From: Labilithrix sp. | GTDB lineage: Bacteria; Myxococcota_A; Polyangia; Polyangiales; Polyangiaceae | Assembly: GCA_019637175.1 (NCBI GenBank) | Contig: JAHBWD010000070.1 | Location: forward strand, 1-45,868 | Length of the DNA stretch: 45,868 bases | Direction of reading: 5' to 3' | In this document: piece by piece, positions 39,414 through 45,868 of the stretch | Layout: every line of letters starts with the position of its first letter | Position numbering within the stretch: the first letter of the stretch is position 1 | Position numbers and translations under genes: made by a program | The notes under the pieces: model-generated | Told to the model about the DNA's origin: nothing | What the model saw: only the letters and a program-made list of their open reading frames with translations | Databases searched by the model: none

Positions 39414-42400
39414 GTGAACGATCTGACGCACTTCCTCCGCGGGTACGACGCGCAAACGCTCGCGCGCGCGCGCGCGTACGTGAGAGACGGGCGCGTCACG
39501 AGCGTGCGCAAGGACGGCGACTCGTTCTCGGCGTTCGTCGACGGCACGAGCCGGTACGCCGTCATGCTGGCGCAGCTCGAGACGGGCGACATCGTCACCG
39601 ACTGCACGTGCATGGCGTACGCGCGCTTCGCGAGGTGCAAGCACCTCGCCGCGCTCGTGTGCGAGCTCCAGCGAAGCGCCGTCACGCCCGACCTCTCGAT
39701 GACGCCGGTGCCCGCCGTCTTTCGCGGCGCCTATTCGGCGTCGAGGTTCTTCGAGCGCCTCTCGCTCTACGCCGGCGTGCGCCTCGGCGACGGCGTCGAT
39801 CGCTGGGTTCCGCTCGGCGACTTCTGGCGGCGCGCGGCGCGCCTTCCCACGGAGCACGGCGCGGCGCTCTGCGAGCGCGCGCTCGCGCACGCCCCCGAGA
39901 TCGCGCGCGAGCTCGACCTCTTGCGCACGTGGACGCCGCCCGACGCGCCTCTGCCGCAGGCCGCGTTCGGCCAGCTCTACGCGAAGCTCGCCGACGACTA
40001 CGTCGCGCACCGAAAGAGCGTGAAGATCGGCCTCGGTCCGCCGGGGCCGATCGACGATCCGCGCCACCCGGGCTTCTCGTTCGACTACGACGAGAAGCTG
40101 CGCAGGCTCGTGGTGCGCGAGAACGCCTCTTCGCTCCTCTCGCGCCCCGAGCGTCTCTCGCTCACGATCCCGCTCGTTCCCGGCGCCGAGCCTCACTTCG
40201 AGCAAGGGCTGCTCCCGAGCCACGGCGACGTCGACGCGTCGACGCTCTTCGCGCTGCGCGCGCTCCTCCTCGCCCTCCACGAGCGGACCGACGAAGCGCT
40301 GAAGTCGCTCGAGCGCGCGCTCGCGCGCCCAGTGTGGGATCACGTCCTCGAGCAGCTCGGCGCGCGCGTCGCCGCCGCGAGCCGCGAGCCGCGCGAGTGG
40401 GCCTTCTGCTTGCAGCCGCTGCATCCGGGGCTCGACGGCTTCTTCCGGCTCGTCGCCTGCGCGCGGCGGCCGCCCGGCGCGAACGGAAAGCCCCAGAAGT
40501 GGAAGGCGCAGAAGCTCGAGGCGCTTTACGCCGAGGAAGTCGCGCCGGTCGCGCGCGAGATCGCCCGCGCGGCGATGCTCGGGCTCGACCCGCGCGGCAC
40601 GCGCGTCGAGCTCGGAACGCCGCACGGTCACGAGGTGCTCCGCCTCCTCGCGCAGCATCCGCTCACGTGCCTGAGCCCACGCGACAAGATCGATCCCGAC
40701 GTCGACCCACGCGCGGAGATCGTCACGGGCGATGTCACGATGACGATGGACCGCGGTCCGAGCGGCGACCTCATCCCGCGCTTCGTCGTGGGAAGCAAAG
40801 AGATCGCCGCTTCACTCCTCCGCGGCGGCGACGGGGGAGACGGCGCGTTCCGCGCGATGCGGCGCGGCGACACGATCGTGTCCGCGTTCGTGCCTCCCGC
40901 GCTCCGGCCCTGGCTCGCCGCGGCCGAGAAGATGGGCGCGGCGCTCGCGTTTCCGCCGGAAGCTTCGTCGAAGCTCGTCGCGACCGCGGAGCCCCTCGTC
41001 GCCGCCGGCGTCGTCCGGATCCCGCGCGACGCGCTGGGCGCCGAGCTCAACGCCGAGCCGAAGGCGGCGCTCCGCGTCGAGTGGCGAAAGGAGGGCGCGG
41101 CGGTCGTCCAGATCTTCGTCGCGCCGTGCCCCGGCGCGCCCCTCGTCGCGCCCGGCCTCGGGCCGAAGCTCCTCACGTTCGAGCACGCGGGCCGCCGCGT
41201 CTTCGTCGAGCGCGATCTCGAGCGCGAGCGGCCGCTCGCGGGCGAGGTGCGCGATCGGATCGCCGCGCCGATCCTGTGGGCCGATCTCACGGGGCGCACC
41301 GACGGCCTGGAAGACGCGCTCGTCCTCGCCGACTGGCTCGATCGCAACCCGCTCGGCCTCGCGATCGAGGTCACCGTGGGCCGTCCGCCGGCGATCGCTT
41401 CGATCAGCGACGTCGCGCGCTCGCTCGAGGTGCGCCTCGAGGGCTCGTGGCTCGTCCTCGACGGCGAGCTCGACGTCGAGGGCGTCAAGCTCACCGTGGG
41501 CGACGTGCTCGAAGCGGCGCGCCTCGCGCGGCGCTACGTCCCCGCGGGAGAGGGTCTCTTCCTCGAGCTGTCGAAGGAGGCGATCGCGACGCTCCAGCCG
41601 GTCGCGATCGCCAGCGAGCTCGTAGAGGGCGACGGGGAGGTGAAGGTCCATCACGCGTTCGGCTCGCTCGTGGCCGACGCGCGCGCGGTCTTCGGAACGG
41701 TGCGCGGCCACGATCTCGCGCCGTACGTGAAGCGCTTCGAAACGCGCGATCGCAAGGTGCGCGTCCCTTCGCTCGAGCACGGCAAGCTACGCCCTTATCA
41801 GCGCGCCGGCGTCGCGTGGATGCTGAGCCTCGCGGCGTGGGCGCCTGGCTGCGTTCTCGCCGACGACATGGGGCTCGGCAAGACGGTGCAGACGGCCGCG
41901 GTGCTGAAAGCGCGCGCCTCGCTCGGGCCCGCGCTCATCGTGGCGCCGGCGTCGGTCTCGTCGAACTGGCTCGTCGAGCTCGCGCGCTTCATGCCGAGCC
42001 TGCGCGTGAAGTGGTTCAACGACGATCGCGAGATCGCGCCGGCCGATCTCGGCCCGAACGACGTGCTGGTCGTTTCGTATGGCCTCCTCCAGCGATGCGT
42101 CGATCTCTTCAAGGTGCCGCGTTGGGCGACGGTCGTCGTCGACGAAGCGCAGTACGTGAAGAACCTCCTCGCGTTGCGGACCGACGCCATTCGCAACCTC
42201 CAGCGCGACTTCACGATCGCGCTCACGGGCACGCCGCTCGAGAACCACCTCGGCGAGCTGTTCAGCATCATGGACCTCGTGTTCCCGAGCCTGCTCGGCA
42301 CCGAGGCGACGTTCCGCGAGCGCTTTCGCCGCCCCATCGAGGGCGGTCGCGACGGCACGCGGCTCGCCGTTTTGGGGCGCCTCCTCTCGCCGTTCCTCCT

Positions 42401-43166
42401 GCGGCGAACGCGCGCGAGCGTGCTCGACGATCTGCCGCCGCGCGAGGAGATCACCGAGACGATCGATCTCGGGCCCGAAGAGACGAAGCGCTACCTCGCG
42501 CTCCGTCGCGCCTGCGAGCTCCAGTTCGCCAAGCGCAAGAAGGGCGAGACGGCGGCGCAGCTGAAGATCGCGCTCTTCGCCGCGCTGACGCGCCTGCGGC
42601 AGCTCGCGTGCGACGCGCGCCTCGTCGATCCCACGTTCACCGGCAAGTCGACGAAGATCGTCCGCGTCGTCGAGCTCTGCTCCGCGCTCGCGGCCGAGGG
42701 CAATCGCGCGCTCGTCTTCAGCTCGTTCACGCAGTTCCTCGAGAAGATCCGAGGCGAGCTCACCGCCGCCGGGCTCCGCGTCGCCTACCTCGCGGGCGAC
42801 GTGCCGGCCACCAAGCGCCGTCCGATCATCGACGCGTTCCAGGCGGGCGAGTACGACGTCTTCTGCGTCTCGCTCCTCGCGGGAGGCACCGGCCTCAACC
42901 TCACGAAGGCGAGCTACGTGATCCACACCGATCCGTGGTGGAACCCCGCCGCCGAAGAGCAGGCGACGTCGCGCGCCCATCGCATCGGCCAGAAGGATCC
43001 GGTCACCGTGTATCGCCTCGTCGCGCGCGGCACCATCGAAGAGGCGGTGCTCGACATGCACGCTTCGAAGAGAGAGCTCGCCGCCGCCGTCCTCGAGGGC
43101 AAGGCGAGCGCGAAGTCGATCAGCGCCGATCAGCTCCTCGAGCTCTTGCGGTTCGGCACGAACTGA
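39414..43166 (+). CDS. SWIM-domain SNF2-family helicase-like ATPase
   Basis: 1250 residues. A SWIM zinc finger (CTCMAYARFARCKH, about 64-77) binds DNA or protein near the N-terminus. A long middle region of no recognised domain follows (about 100-780). The SNF2 ATPase is C-terminal: Walker A DDMGLGKT (about 819), DEAQ box VVVDEAQYVKN (about 909), LTGTPLEN, FLLRRTRASVLDDLPPREE, GGTGLNLTKASYVIHTDPWWNPAAEEQATSRAHRIGQ (about 1162-1193). It is a bacterial SNF2 translocase of the SWIM-helicase branch, possibly remodelling DNA-protein complexes or aiding repair or transcription; no partner methylase or nuclease is adjacent. The GTG start follows an alternating CG-rich stretch just downstream (39461-39482). 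Confidence 0.95.
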   Translation: MNDLTHFLRGYDAQTLARARAYVRDGRVTSVRKDGDSFSAFVDGTSRYAVMLAQLETGDIVTDCTCMAYARFARCKHLAALVCELQRSAVTPDLSMTPVPAVFRGAYSASRFFERLSLYAGVRLGDGVDRWVPLGDFWRRAARLPTEHGAALCERALAHAPEIARELDLLRTWTPPDAPLPQAAFGQLYAKLADDYVAHRKSVKIGLGPPGPIDDPRHPGFSFDYDEKLRRLVVRENASSLLSRPERLSLTIPLVPGAEPHFEQGLLPSHGDVDASTLFALRALLLALHERTDEALKSLERALARPVWDHVLEQLGARVAAASREPREWAFCLQPLHPGLDGFFRLVACARRPPGANGKPQKWKAQKLEALYAEEVAPVAREIARAAMLGLDPRGTRVELGTPHGHEVLRLLAQHPLTCLSPRDKIDPDVDPRAEIVTGDVTMTMDRGPSGDLIPRFVVGSKEIAASLLRGGDGGDGAFRAMRRGDTIVSAFVPPALRPWLAAAEKMGAALAFPPEASSKLVATAEPLVAAGVVRIPRDALGAELNAEPKAALRVEWRKEGAAVVQIFVAPCPGAPLVAPGLGPKLLTFEHAGRRVFVERDLERERPLAGEVRDRIAAPILWADLTGRTDGLEDALVLADWLDRNPLGLAIEVTVGRPPAIASISDVARSLEVRLEGSWLVLDGELDVEGVKLTVGDVLEAARLARRYVPAGEGLFLELSKEAIATLQPVAIASELVEGDGEVKVHHAFGSLVADARAVFGTVRGHDLAPYVKRFETRDRKVRVPSLEHGKLRPYQRAGVAWMLSLAAWAPGCVLADDMGLGKTVQTAAVLKARASLGPALIVAPASVSSNWLVELARFMPSLRVKWFNDDREIAPADLGPNDVLVVSYGLLQRCVDLFKVPRWATVVVDEAQYVKNLLALRTDAIRNLQRDFTIALTGTPLENHLGELFSIMDLVFPSLLGTEATFRERFRRPIEGGRDGTRLAVLGRLLSPFLLRRTRASVLDDLPPREEITETIDLGPEETKRYLALRRACELQFAKRKKGETAAQLKIALFAALTRLRQLACDARLVDPTFTGKSTKIVRVVELCSALAAEGNRALVFSSFTQFLEKIRGELTAAGLRVAYLAGDVPATKRRPIIDAFQAGEYDVFCVSLLAGGTGLNLTKASYVIHTDPWWNPAAEEQATSRAHRIGQKDPVTVYRLVARGTIEEAVLDMHASKRELAAAVLEGKASAKSISADQLLELLRFGTN
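39461..39482. repeat. (CG)8 plus TACGTG alternating run in the SNF2 gene
   Basis: CGCGCGCGCGCGCGCG followed by TACGTG gives 22 bases of strict pyrimidine-purine alternation, codons 17-23 of the SNF2 gene. Such DNA can adopt the Z form, and the (CG)8 tract is slippage-prone. It encodes an unremarkable Ala/Arg helix, so it may just reflect GC-rich codon use. Confidence 0.6.
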
Positions 43167-43174
43167 GAGGATGA

Positions 43175-45010
43175 ATGTCGTCGGGAGAAGCCGCTCACCC
43201 CTCGCTGCTCGCTCAGGTGATGATCCTGCTCGGGGCCGCCGTCATCGCGGTCCCGCTGTTCAGGCGGCTCAAGCTGGGCTCGATCCTCGGCTACCTCGCG
43301 GCCGGCGTCGTCGTCGGCCCGCGCGGGCTCGCGCTCTTCACCGATCCCGAAGCGATCATGCATTTTGCCGAGCTCGGCGTCGTCTTCTTCCTCTTCTTGA
43401 TCGGGCTCGAGCTGAACCTCTCGCGCCTCTGGGCGATGCGCCGCGACATCTTCGGGCTCGGGGCCGCGCAGGTCTTGCTCACCGGGATCCTCGTCATGCT
43501 CTACCCGCTCGTCGTCGTGGGGCGGAGCTGGCAGGCCTCGCTCATCGCCGGCCTCGGCCTCGCGCTCTCGTCGACCGCGCTCGTCATGCAGCTCCTCGAA
43601 GAGCGCGGGCAGGTGCAGGCGCCGCACGGCCAGAAGGCGTTCGCGATCCTGCTCTTCCAGGATCTCGCCGTCGTGCCGCTGCTCGCGCTCGTGGCGTTCC
43701 TCTCGCCCGTGAAGACGAGCGACGCCGCGCCGCTCTGGCTCTCCGGCGTGAAGATGGTCGGCGCGGTCGGCGCGCTCGTGTTGATCGGGCGCTTCGTGCT
43801 CAACCCGTTCTTCCGGATCCTCGCCAACACGGGCGCGCGCGAGCTCATGACGGCGGCGGCCTTGCTCGTCGTCATCGGCGCGGCCGCGATCATGACCGCC
43901 GCGGGTCTCTCGGCGGCGCTCGGCGCCTTCCTCGCCGGGATCATGCTGGCCGAGTCGAGCTACCGCCACGAGCTCGAGGCCGACATCGAGCCGTTCCGCG
44001 GGCTCTTGCTCGGGCTCTTCTTCGTCTCCGTCGGCATGTCCGTCGATCTGCGCGTGATCCCGCGCGTGTGGCCCGTGCTCCTCGGCGCGCTCGTGACGAT
44101 GACGGTGGTGAAGGTCGGCGCCACGTACGCGCTCGCGCGCTTCGGCGGCACGAATCACGCGACGTCGCTCCGCGCGGCGTTCCTCCTCTCGCAGGGCGGC
44201 GAGTTCGGGTTCGTCCTCTTCGCGGCCGCCGTGTCGGCCGGCGTGATGGAGCAAGAGCAAGCGACGATCCTCGTCGCGCTCGTGACGCTGAGCATGGCGG
44301 TCACGCCGGCGCTCGTCGCGCTCGCTCCGCGCTTCATCCGCCAGGAGGTGCGCACGCGCGAGGAGACCTTCGAAGGCGCGGCGAAGGGCGCCGTGCTCCT
44401 CATCGGCTTCGGGCGCTTCGGTCAGATCGTCAGCCAGATGCTCTTGCCCGAAGGCGTCGAGGTCACGGCCATCGACAACGACATCGAGATGATCGAGGCC
44501 GCCGAGCGCTTCGGCTTCAAAGTGTACTTCGGCGACGGCGGTCGCCTCGACGTGCTCCGCGCCGCGGGCGCCGAGCGCGCGCGTCTCATCTGCGTGTGCG
44601 TCGACAAGCAGGAGAAGGCGACGCACATCACCGAGATCGTGCGCGAGTCGTTTCCCCTCGCGCGGCTCTACGTCCGCGCGTTCGATCGCGGCCACGCCCT
44701 CGAGCTCATCGATAAGGGCGTCGACTACCAGCTCCGCGAGACGTTCGAGAGCGCGATCGCGTTCGGCAAGGCCGCCCTCGAAGCGCTCGATCTCGACGCC
44801 GATCGGATCGCCGAGCTCGAGGAGGGGCTTCGCACGCGGGATCGCGAGCGCCTCGCGCTCCAGCAGCAGGGCGGCCTCGACGCGGGGAAGGAGCGCCTCC
44901 ACACGCGGCCTGCGCCGAAGCCGCAGCCGTTCGTGAGCCCGCAGCGCAAGGGCGTCGCGCTCAACCCCGCCGACGTGGCGAAGGCCGAAGACGAGACGCA
45001 AGACGCGTGA
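43175..45010 (+). CDS. Kef-type K+/H+ antiporter (CPA2) with RCK/TrkA-N domain
   Basis: 611 residues. About twelve membrane helices (residues 10-385) of the CPA2 antiporter fold, with GYLAAGVVVGPRGLALF (about 35-51), ALSSTALVMQLLEERG and FQDLAVVPLLAL motifs typical of KefB/KefC. A Rossmann TrkA-N domain follows (about 405-520, VLLIGFGRFGQIVSQMLL...IDNDIEMIEAAERFGFKVYFGDG) that binds NAD(H), nucleotides or glutathione adducts and gates the channel. A charged C-terminal tail ends it. It likely exports K+ in exchange for H+ under electrophile or osmotic stress. ATG 43175 follows the SNF2 stop by eight bases with a GAGAGGA site; no kefF/kefG partner is nearby. Confidence 0.95.
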   Translation: MSSGEAAHPSLLAQVMILLGAAVIAVPLFRRLKLGSILGYLAAGVVVGPRGLALFTDPEAIMHFAELGVVFFLFLIGLELNLSRLWAMRRDIFGLGAAQVLLTGILVMLYPLVVVGRSWQASLIAGLGLALSSTALVMQLLEERGQVQAPHGQKAFAILLFQDLAVVPLLALVAFLSPVKTSDAAPLWLSGVKMVGAVGALVLIGRFVLNPFFRILANTGARELMTAAALLVVIGAAAIMTAAGLSAALGAFLAGIMLAESSYRHELEADIEPFRGLLLGLFFVSVGMSVDLRVIPRVWPVLLGALVTMTVVKVGATYALARFGGTNHATSLRAAFLLSQGGEFGFVLFAAAVSAGVMEQEQATILVALVTLSMAVTPALVALAPRFIRQEVRTREETFEGAAKGAVLLIGFGRFGQIVSQMLLPEGVEVTAIDNDIEMIEAAERFGFKVYFGDGGRLDVLRAAGAERARLICVCVDKQEKATHITEIVRESFPLARLYVRAFDRGHALELIDKGVDYQLRETFESAIAFGKAALEALDLDADRIAELEEGLRTRDRERLALQQQGGLDAGKERLHTRPAPKPQPFVSPQRKGVALNPADVAKAEDETQDA

Positions 45011-45092
45011 GCGGCGCCGACGGCCTCGAAGGAGCAGTCATCGTGACGAAAGTCGCTGCACGGGGACAAACGTGACTGCTACCCCAAATTCT

Positions 45093-45097
45093 GGAGA
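45093..45097 (+). promoter_or_regulatory. Ribosome binding site GGAGA deciding ATG 45102
   Basis: GGAGA four bases before ATG 45102 argues against the upstream in-frame GTG 45072, which would also add a non-signal-like N-terminus. Confidence 0.55.
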
Positions 45098-45101
45098 CGT
45101 C

Positions 45102-45680
45102 ATGACTTGTTACTCGAAGCTTTGGATCGTTGCTTTCTCCATGGTTACCGTCGCTTTCGCCGGATGCACGAACGAGGAAGACCTCGGCGGCCGCTCGGCG
45201 GGCTCGGACGGCGCGGCGCCGAGCGGCGACGGTTCGAGCCCAGGGAGCGACCCCGACGCCTCCACGGCTTCCGACTCGGGCGCCAAGGACTCTGCTCGAA
45301 CCGACTTCTTCGGAAGAACCGCCGCCGGGGAGAGCTGCAACCCCGCCGAGTATCCGCCTGCGACGACGAGCTGCGCGATCGCAGGCCAATACACCGTGAC
45401 CGAGAGCTGGTGTCAGGGCGGCGTGTGTGGCGCCGCGCCGCCCAGCGCAGACGCTTACCAGTGGCTCGCCAACGTCACCGTCACCGGCACGGAAGTGAGG
45501 CTGACCAACGGCACGAACCGCCTTCTTCGCTGTCAGCTCGAGACCGCGTGCGATTGCCGATCGTCGAGCGGCGATCTCACGCGCTTCACGTCGAGTGGCT
45601 TCGTCTCGCTGGGGAAGACGGCTTGTCCAGGCTCGCCCGACGCGATGCTCTACTCTCGCGACGTCGGCGTGAAGCTGTAG
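45102..45680 (+). CDS. Small lipoprotein with Ser/Gly/Asp linker
   Basis: 192 residues. The signal peptide ends VAFAGC, and Thr follows the Cys. A long Ser/Gly/Asp linker (about 22-70) is typical of this genome's lipoproteins. The C-terminal domain (about 73-192) has around eight Cys (ESCNPAEYPPATTSCAIAG, WCQGGVCG, RCQLETACDCRSSSG, KTACPGSPD) and beta-strand phrases (WLANVTVTGTEVRLTNGT). No family recognised. Just downstream lies a degenerate copy of its last 20 or so codons, so this gene may have had a tandem paralogue. Confidence 0.85.
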   Translation: MTCYSKLWIVAFSMVTVAFAGCTNEEDLGGRSAGSDGAAPSGDGSSPGSDPDASTASDSGAKDSARTDFFGRTAAGESCNPAEYPPATTSCAIAGQYTVTESWCQGGVCGAAPPSADAYQWLANVTVTGTEVRLTNGTNRLLRCQLETACDCRSSSGDLTRFTSSGFVSLGKTACPGSPDAMLYSRDVGVKL

Positions 45681-45705
45681 GTCGAGCCAGAGCTCGGTGA
45701 CTGCC

Positions 45706-45789
45706 GGGTTTCCCGACGGACGCTCTCGGACGCACGCTCGTCCTGGCGCACCCGACGTCGTGCTGTAGTCTCGGGGCGTTGGCTTCGAA
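45706..45789 (+). pseudogene. Decayed copy of the 3' end of the preceding lipoprotein gene
   Basis: Read in frame with gct at 45736, the sequence encodes ARPGAPDVVL-stop-SRGVGFE, aligning codon by codon with ACPGSPDAMLYSRDVGVK at the end of the lipoprotein at 45102-45680 (11 of 18 residues identical, with TAG where the parent has TAC). Over 48 bases about three quarters match. There is no start or full domain. Upstream similarity (GF) is weaker. Confidence 0.45.
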
Positions 45790-45868
45790 CCGTCGCTCGA
45801 GGGGTCTTCGGCTCTCGCTCTTCACGATCGGCATCGGTTGCCTCGTAGGCCTTCCCGCGCCGGCGCGC
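45779..45868 (+). CDS. Possible exported protein, 3'-truncated by the window end
   Basis: From TTG 45779 an open frame of 30 codons runs off the window. It reads as a signal peptide: a basic start (ASNRRSRGLR), a hydrophobic core (LSLFTIGIGCLVGL) and PAPAR. No ribosome site is evident, the start codon is weak, and the region overlaps the decayed copy in another frame. Low confidence. Confidence 0.3.
   Translation, partial: MASNRRSRGLRLSLFTIGIGCLVGLPAPAR

Noticed and set aside
39608..43174. 1188-residue frame overlapping the SNF2 gene
   Set aside because: Arg-rich shadow of the SNF2 coding frame; all SNF2 motifs are in the other frame.

Overview
The window is a dense, GC-rich bacterial chromosome segment. 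It most resembles a myxobacterium of the order Polyangiales (Myxococcota; Labilithrix- or Sorangium-like). The grounds are eukaryote-type Ser/Thr kinases with Pro/Ser-rich tails, one carrying the HRDVSPQN catalytic loop common in that group; many small lipoproteins with Asp/Gly/Ser-rich linkers after the lipid Cys; and FG-GAP and PQQ-type propeller lipoproteins. Taxonomy is inferred from style, not from a marker gene. I see no rRNA, tRNA, CRISPR array, insertion sequence, integrase or phage gene. No gap between genes exceeds about 215 bases, and strand switches are frequent.

Layout. 1-4657: 5'-truncated Gly/Pro-rich membrane protein, transmembrane Ser/Thr kinase, membrane-anchored unknown, helical-repeat protein. 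4723-9816: a tightly packed Hsp70 cluster, made of a lipoprotein, a J-like protein without HPD, an 858-residue Hsp70 and a helical-repeat partner, ending tail-to-tail in a type II NADH dehydrogenase. 11285-14697: a 36-residue membrane peptide and two exported beta-propeller lipoproteins. 14764-17569: an OPT-family transporter with a downstream SDR oxidoreductase. 17664-18848: a diiron ferritin-like protein behind a near-consensus promoter with an embedded TetR-type palindrome. 19121-22076: a kinase / coiled-coil membrane protein / small secreted protein operon on the minus strand, divergent from a LOG-family hydrolase and a YedJ-like HD protein. 23364-26489: glycerol-3-phosphate dehydrogenase divergent from a coniferyl-aldehyde-type dehydrogenase. 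26499-31882: L,D-transpeptidase-like lipoprotein, YjbQ, small membrane proteins (TM2, DUF1232), a Cys-rich lipoprotein, a DUF5924/DUF2914-like membrane protein and an exported PAP2 phosphatase. 31908-37530: four lipoproteins (one with a catalase-like sequence, one PHP-type phosphoesterase) and an aminotransferase. 37534-45680: a single-HKD phospholipase D-like protein divergent from a Cys-rich lipoprotein, a DUF4286-like protein, a SWIM-SNF2 helicase, a Kef-type K+/H+ antiporter and a final lipoprotein followed by a decayed copy of its own 3' end.

Themes. The window is mainly envelope biology (about eleven probable lipoproteins, several small membrane proteins) plus signalling (two kinases) and one Hsp70 module. 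A repeated regulatory feature is a TANNNT -10-like hexamer 6-9 bases before the start codon of at least eleven genes, suggesting widespread leaderless transcription. The best candidates for an undescribed system are the Hsp70 cluster with its HPD-less J-like protein and the three-gene kinase operon at 19121-22076.
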